A stretch of DNA of 64,000 bases from Bosea sp. 29B (GCF_902506165.1 NZ_LR733817.1:2013407-2077406); one strand, 5' to 3'. Positions 47,300 through 57,563 are shown, numbered from the stretch's first letter. A program made the numbers and translations. The notes: a model not told the origin generated them from the sequence alone.

Positions 47300-47303
47300 T
47301 AAG

Positions 47304-49898
47304 ATGCACGCCCCCGTCAAACCCTCAGCTTCCCCCTCTACTCCAGCGCGCCGCCCGGCCGGCCTGAAGCTCGCCTTGCGCCTCGCCTGGCGCGATCTGC
47401 GCGGCGGCCTGCGCGGCTTCGGCGTCTTCATCGCCTGCCTGGCGCTCGGCGTCATGGCGATCGCCGCGGTGTCCTCGGCCTCGCGCGGCCTGAGCGAAGG
47501 CCTCGGCCGCGAGGGCCGGCGCATACTCGGCGGCGATGCCGCCTTCAGCCTGATCCACCGCGAGCCGACCGCCGAGGAACACGCCTTCCTCGCCCGCCAT
47601 GGCCGGGTCTCGACCATCGCGACCCTGCGCAGCATGGCCAATGCCGGCGAGAAGGGCGCGGCCCTGGTCGAGCTCAAGGCTGTCGATGGCTCCTATCCCA
47701 GCATCGGCGAACTACGCACCGATCCCGCCCAGCCGGCGGCCGATCTGCTTGCCTTGCGCGACGGCGCCTATGGCGGCATCGCCGATCCCGTCCTGTTCGG
47801 CCGGCTCGACCTCAAGCCCGGCGACACCGTGCTGATCGGCTCGGCGCGGGTGCAATTGCGTGCCAGCCTGACCTCCGAGCCCGACAAGATCGCCGCCGGC
47901 GTCGGCTTCGGCCCGCGCCTGATCCTCTCGCAGGACGCGCTGCGGGCGTCCGAGCTGCTGCAGCCCGGCAGCCTGGTGCGCTGGACCGCTCGGGCCATCT
48001 TGCCCGATGGCGCCAATACCGATGCCGCGCTCGAGACCCTCCTCGCCAGCGCGACGCGCGAACAGCCGAATGCGGGCTGGGAAGTCCGCTCGCGCGCCAA
48101 CGCCGCCCCGAATTTCCAACGCAATATCGAGCGCTTCACCCAATTCCTGACCCTGGTCGGACTGACCGCGCTCCTGGTCGGCGGTGTCGGCGTCGCCAAT
48201 GCGGTGCGCCGCTTCGTCGAGGCCAAGCGGCTCGACTTCGCCACGCTGAAGGCGATCGGCGCCACCGGCGGCCGGGTCGTTGCCATCCATCTGACCGAGG
48301 TCATGCTCGTCGCCGGCTTCGGCATCGCGATTGGGCTCGCGCTCGGCGCTGCCGCGCCTTTCGCGCTTGGCTATATGCTTGCCGACATCCTGCCGCTGCC
48401 ATTCGAGCCAACGCTCGCTCCGGTCGAACTCGCCATCGCCGCGCTCTACGGGCTGCTGACGGCGCTGGTGTTCGCCATCATCCCGCTCGGCCGCGCCCAT
48501 GACGTTCCTGTCTCGGCGCTGTTCCGCGACCAGATCGAACCCGATCGGCGCCAGCCGCGCTGGTTCTATCGGGCGATCTTCCTGGCCGCGCTTGCCGGCC
48601 TCGTCGGCGTCGCGCTCGTCTTCGCCTATGATCGGCGCATCGCGCTGATCTATATCGGCGCCGCCGCCGGCATCTTTCTGCTGCTGCGGCTGATCGCCTG
48701 GGGCCTGATGGCACTGGCCCGCCGGGCCGGGCGTCCGAAGCGGCCGGCATTGCGCATGGCGCTCGCCAACACCTATCGGCCGGGCGCGCTGACCCAGTCG
48801 CTGGTGCTGTCGCTGGGCCTGGGCGTCGCCCTGCTCTCGACGCTCGCCTTCATCGACGTCAGCCTGCGCCGGCAACTGACCCAGTCCATGCCGCAGAAGG
48901 CGCCGAGTTTCTTCTTCCTCGACATCCCCAACGCCCAGGCCGCCGCCTTCGATCGCTTCCTCGCCGAGCAGCGCCCCGGCGCCCATGTCGAGCGCGTGCC
49001 GATGATGCGCGGCCGCATCGTCAGCGTGAACGACGTCCCGGCCGAGCAGATCAAGGCGAGCGAGCAGATGGCCTGGGTGCTCGAGGGCGACCGCGGCATC
49101 ACCTATTCGACCGCCATGCCCGAGGCCTCCAGGCTCGCCTCGGGCGAGTGGTGGCCGGAGAACTATCGCGGCGAGCCGCTGGTCTCCTTCGATGCCCGCG
49201 CCGTCGAGGGGCTCGGCCTCAAGCTCGGCGACAAGCTGACCGTCAACGTGCTCGGCCGCAACATCAGCGCGCGCATCGCCAATTTCCGCGACATCGAATG
49301 GCGCTCGCTCGGCATCAACTTCGTCATGGTGTTCTCGCCGAACACCTTCGCCGGCGCGCCGCACACCAACCTCGCCACCGTCACCGACAAGGGCGCGACG
49401 CCCGCGGCCAGCGACGCCGCGCTGATGCGTCAGCTCGCCATCGCCTTCCCGGCGGTGACGGCGGTTCGGGTCAAGGACGCGCTGGAGGCGGTCAACACCA
49501 TCGTCGGCCAGCTCGCCGGTGCGATTCGCGGCGCCTCCGGCCTCGCCATCAGCGCGAGCTTGCTGGTGCTGGCCGGTGCTCTGGCGGCCGGACAGAGGGC
49601 GCGGCTCTATGACGCGATGATCCTGAAGACGCTCGGCGCGACTCGCCGCTTCATACTTTCGTCGTACATCCTCGAATACGCAGGCATCGGTGTCGTGTCC
49701 GCCCTCTTCGGGCTTCTGGCAGGTGCCGCCGCGGGCTGGGGGGTCGTCACGCAAGTGATGAAGATAGATTTCGTCCCTGATCCGACAGGCGCTATTATCG
49801 CTGCGACTGCAGCCATCGTGGTCACCGTCGTGTTCGGATTGATCGGAACGCTGCAGATACTGTCGAAAGCGCCCGCTTCTCATCTGAGGAATTTATGA
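47304..49898 (+). CDS. ABC transporter permease, FtsX-like (YbbP-like)
   Basis: An 864-residue permease with about ten spans and two FtsX-type domains with large extracytoplasmic regions (about 70-275 and 520-700). The first domain is followed by VGGVGVANAVRRFVEAK and the last by LAAGQRARLYDAMILKTLGATRRFI. It pairs with the ATPase upstream and probably has a tesA-linked function. It starts 3 bases after a mobile element, so its translation now depends on its own initiation region. Confidence 0.93.
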   Translation: MHAPVKPSASPSTPARRPAGLKLALRLAWRDLRGGLRGFGVFIACLALGVMAIAAVSSASRGLSEGLGREGRRILGGDAAFSLIHREPTAEEHAFLARHGRVSTIATLRSMANAGEKGAALVELKAVDGSYPSIGELRTDPAQPAADLLALRDGAYGGIADPVLFGRLDLKPGDTVLIGSARVQLRASLTSEPDKIAAGVGFGPRLILSQDALRASELLQPGSLVRWTARAILPDGANTDAALETLLASATREQPNAGWEVRSRANAAPNFQRNIERFTQFLTLVGLTALLVGGVGVANAVRRFVEAKRLDFATLKAIGATGGRVVAIHLTEVMLVAGFGIAIGLALGAAAPFALGYMLADILPLPFEPTLAPVELAIAALYGLLTALVFAIIPLGRAHDVPVSALFRDQIEPDRRQPRWFYRAIFLAALAGLVGVALVFAYDRRIALIYIGAAAGIFLLLRLIAWGLMALARRAGRPKRPALRMALANTYRPGALTQSLVLSLGLGVALLSTLAFIDVSLRRQLTQSMPQKAPSFFFLDIPNAQAAAFDRFLAEQRPGAHVERVPMMRGRIVSVNDVPAEQIKASEQMAWVLEGDRGITYSTAMPEASRLASGEWWPENYRGEPLVSFDARAVEGLGLKLGDKLTVNVLGRNISARIANFRDIEWRSLGINFVMVFSPNTFAGAPHTNLATVTDKGATPAASDAALMRQLAIAFPAVTAVRVKDALEAVNTIVGQLAGAIRGASGLAISASLLVLAGALAAGQRARLYDAMILKTLGATRRFILSSYILEYAGIGVVSALFGLLAGAAAGWGVVTQVMKIDFVPDPTGAIIAATAAIVVTVVFGLIGTLQILSKAPASHLRNL

Positions 49899-50115
49899 GG
49901 TCTGACTCAAGTCGGTCGGACATAAACATGAACAGAGCGTAATGTTGCATCGACTGGGCGACGAATTTCTATGCCGAGCGCCCCGCTAACCATGCGGCCC
50001 CCTTGTAAGCCTGCACGATCCCCCTCATATTTCGCGATGTCGCCACGTTGGTGCGCGGCGGTGGGTGTCGCAAGGGCGATGTCCGCCAGGCAAAGTTTCA
50101 AGGGGAACTCTCTCC

Positions 50116-50892
50116 ATGAGCGATTTCGACCGCAACGCTCAGGTCTGGGGCACCGGCCGCGCCCAGCAGACCAGCGCCGTCGAGATGGACCAGGGCCTGC
50201 GCTCGTTCATGCTCGGCGTCTACAACAACATGAGCATCGGCCTGGCCATCACCGGCCTGATGGCGATCGGCATCTCGATGCTGGCGATCGCCGGCTACTC
50301 GCCCTCGGGCAAGGTCACCGCGCTGACGCCGCTCGGCCAGGCGCTGTACCTCAGCCCGCTGAAGTGGGTGGTGATGCTGGCGCCGCTGGCCTTCATCTTC
50401 TTCTTCTCGTTCAAGGCCGAGAGCATGAGCTCGTCGACCGCGCGCGCCATGTTCTTCGCCTTCGCGGCGGTGATGGGCATCTCGCTGTCGTCGATCTTCG
50501 TGGTCTTCACCGGTGAATCGATCGCCAAGGTGTTCTTCATCACCGCGGCCTCCTTCGCTGGCCTCAGCCTGTTCGGCTACACTACGAAGAAGTCGCTGTC
50601 GGGCATCGGCTCGTTCCTGATCATGGGCCTAATCGGCCTGGTGATCGCCTCGGTGGTCAACATCTTCCTGGCCTCGAGCGCTCTGTCCTTCGCCATCTCG
50701 GTGATCGGCGTGCTGGTCTTCGCCGGCCTGACCGCCTGGGATACGCAGCGCCTGAAGGAAATGTACCTGTACTCGGACATGGACTCCGAGTCGGCCGCGA
50801 AGCTCTCGGTGAACGGCGCCCTGTCGCTCTACCTGAACTTCGTCAACATGTTCCAGATGCTGCTCTCGCTCTTCGGCTCGCGCCAGGAGTGA
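50116..50892 (+). CDS. Bax inhibitor-1/YccA family membrane protein
   Basis: A 258-residue protein with seven predicted spans and a short cytoplasmic N-terminus, as in BI-1/YccA/TMBIM. Members form Ca2+-leak channels or modulate FtsH. LKEMYLYSDMDSESAAKLSV and the ending LYLNFVNMFQMLLSLFG are typical. GGGGAA precedes ATG 50116. A strong terminator follows. Confidence 0.93.
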   Translation: MSDFDRNAQVWGTGRAQQTSAVEMDQGLRSFMLGVYNNMSIGLAITGLMAIGISMLAIAGYSPSGKVTALTPLGQALYLSPLKWVVMLAPLAFIFFFSFKAESMSSSTARAMFFAFAAVMGISLSSIFVVFTGESIAKVFFITAASFAGLSLFGYTTKKSLSGIGSFLIMGLIGLVIASVVNIFLASSALSFAISVIGVLVFAGLTAWDTQRLKEMYLYSDMDSESAAKLSVNGALSLYLNFVNMFQMLLSLFGSRQE

Positions 50893-50916
50893 TCAGGGCA
50901 ACAGCCTGAAAACACG

Positions 50917-50945
50917 AAACCCCGGCCGCAAGGCCGGGGTTTTTC
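50917..50945 (+). terminator. Intrinsic terminator after the BI-1 gene
   Basis: An 11-bp perfect stem AAACCCCGGCC/GGCCGGGGTTT with a GCAA loop and a following T run. It also lies between convergent genes (DUF2794 on the minus strand). Confidence 0.92.
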
Positions 50946-50974
50946 TTTTGGGGCCAAGCCCATGTGTGGCGATC

Positions 50975-51343
50975 TCAGCTCACCACGCTCAACCGCTTGT
51001 CGAGCACCTTGAGCACCCGGCTCAGTTCGGCTCCGCGCTTCAGGATCAGCCCGGTCGCGGTCACCACCGAATAGGTACCCTGCCGCCGCGCCAGCGACGG
51101 GTCCTTGACGATCCGGTAGAGTGGGACCTCGGCCGTGCGGCGAAAAACCGAGAACTGTGCCTTGTTGCGCAGGAAATCGATGGCGTAATCGCGCCACTCG
51201 CCAGCCGCGACCATGCGGCCATAAAGGTTGAGCAGCTCGTTCAGCTCACGGCGATCGAAGGTCACAGAGGAGGGCGCGGCAGCAGCCGGAAAGGTGACGA
51301 CAGCGCCCACTCGCTGACCTGGCGGAGTTTCGCTTTCACTCAT
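50975..51343 (-). CDS. DUF2794 protein
   Basis: A 122-residue alphaproteobacterial protein of DUF2794. The core FDRRELNELLNLYGRMVAAG and WRDYAIDFLRNKAQFSVFRR are typical. Function unknown. It is convergent with the BI-1 gene and has a 330-base gene-poor region upstream. Confidence 0.9.
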   Translation of the reverse strand: MSESETPPGQRVGAVVTFPAAAAPSSVTFDRRELNELLNLYGRMVAAGEWRDYAIDFLRNKAQFSVFRRTAEVPLYRIVKDPSLARRQGTYSVVTATGLILKRGAELSRVLKVLDKRLSVVS

Positions 51344-51672
51344 CGCGCCTCCTGTTCATCGCCGGCCGTTACCCGGCCAGGGATGATGCGCCCGCCCTCC
51401 AGCGCTGGCAAGGGCGCCGCAAGACAGATTGATGACTGGCCCGGCATCCTTCTCCGGCTCCAGGGCGATTGCCATGATTTTGCCGCGCTTGCGCCAAGCG
51501 AGCGCCCCGTTGCGGGGCTCAACTCCGATTCGTTGCTTCGGCGGCCCGGCCTGTCCGGTTCCGGACACGTCAGCCCCCCAGCCCCTCCGGCGCTGCGGCG
51601 GGCCGGGCCAACGAGTCGAAGCCAACTCACGGCTGGCGGTCTCCGCCGGCCGTTTTCTTTTGGCCGGGATCC
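51344..51672. other. Gene-poor region upstream of DUF2794
   Basis: No gene is supported. Short frames here are compositional shadows. A small hairpin GCCCCGTTGCGGGGC lies at about 51504-51518, and the CGGCCG(T)TTTTCTTTTGGCCG stretch at about 51647 could be a weak structure. It should contain the DUF2794 promoter. Confidence 0.35.
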
Positions 51673-52290
51673 TTACCGCGACGCGCCGTGATAGTCGGGA
51701 TTGGGCCGCATATCGACAGCCGAGGCGATTCGGTTCGACATGTTGAAGAAGGCGGCGACCGCCCCGATGTCCCAGATGTCGCGCTCGCCGAAGCCGGCGG
51801 CGCGCAGGACCTGCCGATCCTCCTCCTCGATCTTGTGCGGCTCTTCCGTCAGCTTCACCGAGAAGTCGAGCATGGCGCGGTGGCGCCGCGAGAGCTGAGC
51901 GGCGCGGTAGTTCATCACCATCATCTCGCCGAGCACGGGGTCGCCCGAGAGCTGGCGCACCGCCTGGCCATGCGCGGTCAGGCAGTAATAGCAGCGGTTC
52001 ACGCTGGAGACTGCGACCGCGATCATCTCGCGCTCCAGCTTCGATAGGCCGGACGGGGCCAGCATCAGATCATTGTAGAAGCTGGCGAAGGCCTGGAGCT
52101 TGGCGTCGTCATGGGAATAGGCGGCCAGGACGTTCGGGATATAGCCGAGCTTTTCCTCGCATTTGGCGAAATAGGCCTGCATCGGCTCGGAAAGCTCGGC
52201 TCGCGGCAGAGAGAGCGCCATCACGGCAGGCGGCGCGTCCTGCTTCGCAGGCTGCTCACCCACCATCGCTTTGTCATGCTTCTTCGTCAT
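51673..52290 (-). CDS. AhpD-like carboxymuconolactone decarboxylase family peroxidase
   Basis: A 205-residue protein with the redox motif Cys-x2-Cys in RCYYCLTAHG, as in AhpD-like and peroxidase-related members of the CMD family. It probably reduces peroxides or serves a lipoamide-linked partner. The start MTKKHDKAMVG follows a GCAGAG Shine-Dalgarno-like sequence. Divergent from the GDH gene. Confidence 0.88.
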   Translation of the reverse strand: MTKKHDKAMVGEQPAKQDAPPAVMALSLPRAELSEPMQAYFAKCEEKLGYIPNVLAAYSHDDAKLQAFASFYNDLMLAPSGLSKLEREMIAVAVSSVNRCYYCLTAHGQAVRQLSGDPVLGEMMVMNYRAAQLSRRHRAMLDFSVKLTEEPHKIEEEDRQVLRAAGFGERDIWDIGAVAAFFNMSNRIASAVDMRPNPDYHGASR

Positions 52291-52444
52291 CTCTGCATTC
52301 CTTACGCTGATATCCGCGCGGATCGGGCACAAGCTGCCGTGTCCGCGCCATATTGGTGCAATCTGGCTGCTGGCATCCGACGAAAGTTGCAGCGGCCGGT
52401 GAGCTATGTCATCGCTTCGGCAAAATAGCAGGGGGAAGAAGACT

Positions 52445-55400
52445 ATGGCCAAGCGCGAAGCGAATGCTACGGCTGCAGCCGTCACCGCGATCGAGGCAGC
52501 TGCCCATGAGCTCGGTTCGGCGATGCCCGCGGACTTCCCCAAGCTGCTCTATGGCCGAACCGTCGCCGAGGATCTCGTCGCGTTGCCGCCGGAGTTCCTG
52601 GCTCGCGCCGCCGACGCCGCCTACGCTCACCTGACCGGCAACCGCAAGCCCGGCGAGCCCAATCTGCGCTTCCGCGACGAGGCCGTGAAGGAGGATGGGC
52701 GCGAGCGCCAGATCACCATCCTCGAGGTCGTCAACGACAACAAGCCGTTCCTGCTCGATTCGACCCTCGCCGAGCTCGCCGAGCAGGGCTACGAGCCTCG
52801 GCTCGTCGCCCATCCCATCCTCGCCGTGGTGCGCAAGGATGACGGCACCTTCCAGTCGCTCGCCGGCGAGGCCTCGGGCCGTGCGGTCGAGGGCACGCGC
52901 CGCGAGAGCCTGATCCATATCCATCTCGACCGGATCGACACCGCCGAGGCCCGCGAGCGGCTCGCCGCCGGCCTTGCCCGCGTCTATGTCGATGTCGGCC
53001 TCGCCGTCGACGACTGGGCCGCGATGCGCGGGCGAATCACCGAGGTGATCCAGTCCTATCGCGCCAATCCGCCGCCGCTGCCCGAGGACGAGGTCGCCGA
53101 GGCCCTGAATTTCCTCGAATGGATCGCCAGCGACAATTTCACCCTGCTCGGCGTGCGCGCCTATCGCTTCGCCGGTGGCGACACCGCCGCCGACCCTGTC
53201 GATTCCTCCGGCCTCGGCATCCTGCGCGACCCGGATGTCCGGGTGCTGCGCAAGAATCGCGAGCTGGTGGTGATGACGCCGGAGATCCGCGCCTTCCTGG
53301 CCAAGCCCCAGGCGCTGATCATCACCAAGGCCAACGTCAAGAGCCGCGTCCATCGCCGCGTCCATCTCGACTATGTCGGTGTGAAATTATTCACGCCTGA
53401 CGGTCGGCTCGACGGCGAATTGCGCATCGTCGGCCTGCTCACCTCGAACGCCTATACCGGCAGCGCCCGTGCCATCCCCTATCTGCGCCTCAAGGTCGCG
53501 CGCGTGCTCAAGAGCACCGGCTTCGACCCATCGAGCTATTCCGGCCGCGCCCTCTACAACGTGCTCGATGCCTTCCCGCGCGATGAGCTCTTCCAGATCG
53601 ACGTCGAGACGCTGGAGCGCTTCGCCCTCGACATCATGCAATTGACCGAGCGGCCGCGTATCCGTGCGCTCGCCCGTGCCGACGAGTTCGACCGCTTCGT
53701 CTCGGCGCTCGTCTTCATCCCGAAGGACCGCTACGACACCACGGTGCGCCGCCGCGTCGGCGAATTCCTCGCCCGCGTCTACCAGGGCCGCGTCTCGGCC
53801 GGCTATCCGGCCTATCCGGAGGGGCCACTCGCCCGCACCCACTACATCATCGGCCGCGACGAGGGCCGCACGCCCAAGATCGACCGCAACACGCTGGAAG
53901 CCGGCATCGCCGCAATCGTCCGCACCTGGAGCGACGGCCTCAAGGACGCGCTCGATGCTGAGAAGGCCGGCCCCGCCGCCCGTTCCCTCGCCGAGCGCTA
54001 TGCCGAGGCCTTCGGCGCCGCCTATCGCGAGCGTTATTCCGCAGAGGACGCGCTGGTCGACATCGACATGCTGCAGAAGCTGTCGGATGAGCGCCCGCGC
54101 GCCGTCAATCTCTATCGCCGCGACGGCGACGGGCCAACCAGAGCCAATCTCAAGTTGTTCTCGCGCGGCGCCGCGATCTCGCTCTCCGAGCGCGTGCCGA
54201 TGCTGGAGAACATGGGCTTCCGCGTCGTCAACGAGCGCACCTTCAACATCACGCCGCAGCAGAACGGCGGGGGCAGCGCCGACAGCCGCGTCTGGCTGCA
54301 CGACATGACGCTGGAGCGCGCCAGCGGCGGCGAGATCGACATCGAGAACCTCGATCCGACGATCGAGGCGGCGCTGATGGCGCAGTTCCGCGGCCTCACC
54401 GAATCCGACCGCTTCGACCAGCTCGTCCTCGCCGCCGGCCTCGCCTGGCGCGAAGCTGCGCTGCTCCGGGCGCTCGGCCGCTATCTGCGCCAGGTCGGCG
54501 CACCCTATGCACAGGACTACATCGCCGACGCGCTGACCCGCCATTCCGGCATCGCCACCGGCCTGGTGAAGCTATTCGTCGCCAAGTTCGATCCGCATCT
54601 CACCGAGAAGAAGCGCGCCGAGCAGGTGAAGGCCGAGCGCGAGCGCATCGAAGCCGCGCTCGCCGACGTCACCAGCCTCGACGAGGACCGCATCCTGCGC
54701 CGCTTCGTCAATCTGATCGACGCGACGCTGCGCACCAATTTCTTCCAGATCGGGCCTGACGGGCACCCGCGCAGCACGATCTCGTTCAAGCTCGCCTCCG
54801 GCCAGGTCGACGGCATGCCGTTGCCGCGGCCGCTCTACGAGATCTTCGTCTATTCGCCACGCGTCGAGGGCATTCATATGCGCTTCGGCAAGGTCGCCCG
54901 CGGCGGCCTGCGCTGGTCGGACCGGCCGCAGGATTTCCGCACCGAGGTGCTCGGGCTGGTCAAGGCCCAGCAGGTCAAGAACGCCGTCATCGTCCCGGTC
55001 GGCGCCAAGGGCGGCTTCGTGCCCAAGCAATTGCCGCCGGCCTCCGACCGCGCTGCCTGGCTCGCCGAAGGCACCGAGAGCTACCGCATCTTCATTCGCA
55101 CCCTGCTCGAGCTCACCGACAATCTCGACGGCGAGAAGATCCTGCCGCCGCCCGACACCGTCCGCCATGACGGCGACGATCCCTATCTCGTCGTCGCCGC
55201 CGACAAGGGCACCGCGACCTTCTCCGACACGGCCAATGCGCTCTCGGCCGAGAAGCATCACTGGCTCGGCGACGCCTTCGCCTCGGGCGGCTCGCAGGGC
55301 TACGACCACAAGGGCATGGGCATCACCGCCCGCGGCGCCTGGGAAGCGGTGAAGCGCCATTTCCGCGAGATCGACGTCGACATCCAGACCACCCCCTTCA

Positions 55401-57283
55401 CCGTGGCGGGCGTCGGCGACATGTCCGGCGACGTCTTCGGCAACGGCATGCTGCTCTCGCCGGCGATCAAGCTGATCGCCGCCTTCGACCACCGCGACAT
55501 TTTCCTCGATCCCGATCCGGATTCGGCCAAGAGCCTGGCCGAGCGCCAGCGCATCTTCGCGCTCCCACGTTCGTCCTGGGCCGATTACGACAAGTCGTTG
55601 ATCTCCAAGGGCGGCGGCATCTTCTCGCGCCAGGCCAAGAGTATCGCGCTCTCGCCCGAGATCCGGCAGGCCATCGGCTTCGACAAGGCGCAGGTCACGC
55701 CAGCCGAATTGATGACCGCGATCCTGAAGGCGCCGGTCGACCTGCTCTGGTTCGGCGGCATCGGCACCTATATCCGCGCCAGCGACGAGAGCGACGCCCA
55801 GGTCGGCGACCGCGCCAATGACGCGATCCGCGTCACCGGCTCCGATCTGCGCACCCGCGTGGTCGGCGAAGGCGCCAATCTCGGCGCGACCCAGCGCGGC
55901 CGCATCGAGGCAGCCCGCAACGGCGTGCGTCTCAACACCGATGCGATCGACAACTCGGCCGGTGTCAACACCTCCGACGTCGAGGTCAACATCAAGATCG
56001 CGCTGGCCGATCCCGTTCGCGACGGCCGCCTGCCCGAGAAGAAGCGCAACGCTTTGCTCGCTGAGATGACCGACGAGGTCGGCCTGCTCGTCCTGCGCAA
56101 CAACTACCTGCAGACGCTGGCGCTCTCGCTGACCGAGGCGCAGGGCATCCAGGCGAGCCCGCATCTGCGCCGGCTGATGGTTCGGCTGGAGGAAGAGGGC
56201 CGGCTCGACCGCGGCGTCGAGTACCTGCCCTCCGACGCGGTGCTGATCGAGCGCGAGAAGCGCGGCGAGGGCCTGACCCGGCCGGAGCTCGCCGTGCTCA
56301 TCGCCTATGCCAAGCTCGCCCTGCACGACGCTTTGCTCGATTCGGCGATCCCCGACGACCCCTACCTCAAGAGCGAGCTCGTCCGGTACTTCCCGCAGGC
56401 GCTGCGCGAGGGCTATGGCAAGGAGATCGCCGGCCACAGGCTGCGCCGCGAGATCGTCGCGACCCAACTCGCCAACGCCATCATCAACCGTGGCGGCCCG
56501 GCCATCGTCTCGATGCTGGCCGACCAGACCCGCGCCGAGGCGCCGGCGATCGCGGCGGCCTATGCCGTCGCCCGCGATGCCTTCGACCTGATCACGCTGA
56601 ACGGCGCCATCGACGCGCTCGACGCCAAGCTGCCGGGCAAGACCCAGACCGGGCTCTATGCAGCCGCGCAGGAGCTGGTCGTCGACCGGATGCGCTGGTT
56701 CCTGCGTCGCGGCGTCGCCAAGCCCGGCGCGATCGAGCAGACCGTGGCGCATTATGCCAAGGGCGTCGCGGCACTGGAGGGCGCGCTCGGCGAATTGCTG
56801 CCCGAGGCGGCTGCCCAGGCACGCAATGCCCGCATCGCTGCACTGACGGCCGAGGGCGTGCCGGAAGCGCTGGCGACCCGCGTCGCCAGCCTGCCCTGGC
56901 TTGCCGAGGCGACGGACATCGTCGACATCGCCAGCCGGACCAAGCGCGACATCGTCGAGGTCGCCCGGATTCATTTCGGGACCGATTCGGTCTTCGGCTT
57001 CTCGACGCTGACGTCGGCTGCCGCGGCTGTGCCAGCCACCGACGATTACGAGCGCCTGGCCCGCCAGCGCGCGGTCGAGACCTTGACCGATGGCCATGCC
57101 GGGTTGACGCAGGAGATCGCCACCGGCAAGTCCGGTCCGGACGCGCTGAAGGACTGGCTGGCCGAGCGCGGCGCCGATGCCGAACGCACCCGCGCCACCG
57201 TCTCGGCCATTGCCATGTCGGGCCTCTCCCTGCCAAAGCTGATGGTGGCGGCCGGCATGCTGGCCGATCTGCCGCGCCGCTGA
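52445..57283 (+). CDS. NAD-specific glutamate dehydrogenase, large (180 kDa) type
   Basis: A 1,612-residue enzyme that catabolises glutamate to 2-oxoglutarate and ammonia. The N-terminal about 700 residues are regulatory (ACT-like domains); the catalytic region lies around 780-1280, with MRFGKVARGGLRWSDRPQDF and VPVGAKGGFVPKQ among the conserved phrases, and a nucleotide domain containing RVVGEGANLGATQRGRIEAA. Length is normal for this class. Start at ATG 52445 follows a GGGGAAGA sequence. Confidence 0.95.
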   Translation: MAKREANATAAAVTAIEAAAHELGSAMPADFPKLLYGRTVAEDLVALPPEFLARAADAAYAHLTGNRKPGEPNLRFRDEAVKEDGRERQITILEVVNDNKPFLLDSTLAELAEQGYEPRLVAHPILAVVRKDDGTFQSLAGEASGRAVEGTRRESLIHIHLDRIDTAEARERLAAGLARVYVDVGLAVDDWAAMRGRITEVIQSYRANPPPLPEDEVAEALNFLEWIASDNFTLLGVRAYRFAGGDTAADPVDSSGLGILRDPDVRVLRKNRELVVMTPEIRAFLAKPQALIITKANVKSRVHRRVHLDYVGVKLFTPDGRLDGELRIVGLLTSNAYTGSARAIPYLRLKVARVLKSTGFDPSSYSGRALYNVLDAFPRDELFQIDVETLERFALDIMQLTERPRIRALARADEFDRFVSALVFIPKDRYDTTVRRRVGEFLARVYQGRVSAGYPAYPEGPLARTHYIIGRDEGRTPKIDRNTLEAGIAAIVRTWSDGLKDALDAEKAGPAARSLAERYAEAFGAAYRERYSAEDALVDIDMLQKLSDERPRAVNLYRRDGDGPTRANLKLFSRGAAISLSERVPMLENMGFRVVNERTFNITPQQNGGGSADSRVWLHDMTLERASGGEIDIENLDPTIEAALMAQFRGLTESDRFDQLVLAAGLAWREAALLRALGRYLRQVGAPYAQDYIADALTRHSGIATGLVKLFVAKFDPHLTEKKRAEQVKAERERIEAALADVTSLDEDRILRRFVNLIDATLRTNFFQIGPDGHPRSTISFKLASGQVDGMPLPRPLYEIFVYSPRVEGIHMRFGKVARGGLRWSDRPQDFRTEVLGLVKAQQVKNAVIVPVGAKGGFVPKQLPPASDRAAWLAEGTESYRIFIRTLLELTDNLDGEKILPPPDTVRHDGDDPYLVVAADKGTATFSDTANALSAEKHHWLGDAFASGGSQGYDHKGMGITARGAWEAVKRHFREIDVDIQTTPFTVAGVGDMSGDVFGNGMLLSPAIKLIAAFDHRDIFLDPDPDSAKSLAERQRIFALPRSSWADYDKSLISKGGGIFSRQAKSIALSPEIRQAIGFDKAQVTPAELMTAILKAPVDLLWFGGIGTYIRASDESDAQVGDRANDAIRVTGSDLRTRVVGEGANLGATQRGRIEAARNGVRLNTDAIDNSAGVNTSDVEVNIKIALADPVRDGRLPEKKRNALLAEMTDEVGLLVLRNNYLQTLALSLTEAQGIQASPHLRRLMVRLEEEGRLDRGVEYLPSDAVLIEREKRGEGLTRPELAVLIAYAKLALHDALLDSAIPDDPYLKSELVRYFPQALREGYGKEIAGHRLRREIVATQLANAIINRGGPAIVSMLADQTRAEAPAIAAAYAVARDAFDLITLNGAIDALDAKLPGKTQTGLYAAAQELVVDRMRWFLRRGVAKPGAIEQTVAHYAKGVAALEGALGELLPEAAAQARNARIAALTAEGVPEALATRVASLPWLAEATDIVDIASRTKRDIVEVARIHFGTDSVFGFSTLTSAAAAVPATDDYERLARQRAVETLTDGHAGLTQEIATGKSGPDALKDWLAERGADAERTRATVSAIAMSGLSLPKLMVAAGMLADLPRR

Positions 57284-57343
57284 GGCCGGTTATCAGGACA
57301 TTGGTCGCCGCCCGTGAAGCGTGCGGCGACCGCAGGAGAATAT

Positions 57344-57553
57344 GTGACGATGAATCCCGAAGAGGACAGCGCAGCCGCGACACGGATCGACCCGAAGCTG
57401 CTGGAGATCCTCGTCTGCCCGGTGACCAAGGCGACGCTGGAATACGACGCTGCGCGCCAGGAACTGATCAGCCGCGCCGCCAAGCTCGCTTATCCGATCC
57501 GCGACGGCATCCCGATCATGCTGCCGGAAGAGGCGCGCCAGCTGGAGGGGTAG
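57344..57553 (+). CDS. Trm112/YcaR family small protein
   Basis: A 69-residue Trm112-like protein with [17 protein letters not shown] and [16 protein letters not shown]. In eukaryotes Trm112 activates methyltransferases; bacterial YcaR-type roles are unclear. GTG 57344 has AGGAG at 5 bases; ATG 57350 is the alternative start. Follows GDH by 60 bases. Confidence 0.88.
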   Translation: MTMNPEEDSAAATRIDPKLLEILVCPVTKATLEYDAARQELISRAAKLAYPIRDGIPIMLPEEARQLEG

Positions 57554-57563
57554 TGCCGGTATT

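Noticed and set aside
47075..47677. Minus-strand frame covering the MITE
   Set aside because: It crosses the element and the permease gene; the LRECKEFEDANLPVCYEERH-like part comes from element sequence and shows no complete protein.
47712..49883. 723-codon open frame antisense to the permease gene
   Set aside because: Antisense artefact; the plus-strand permease has clear FtsX-type features.
51340..51630. Short minus-strand frames upstream of DUF2794
   Set aside because: Two overlapping frames with no Shine-Dalgarno and no recognisable motif; left as unannotated.
51640..51672. Possible terminator GGCCGTTTTCTTTTGGCC
   Set aside because: Only a 4-5 bp stem with the T-rich part in the loop; not a typical terminator.
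54572..57097. 841-codon open frame antisense to the GDH gene
   Set aside because: Same artefact: third-position GC of the true gene removes stops on the other strand.
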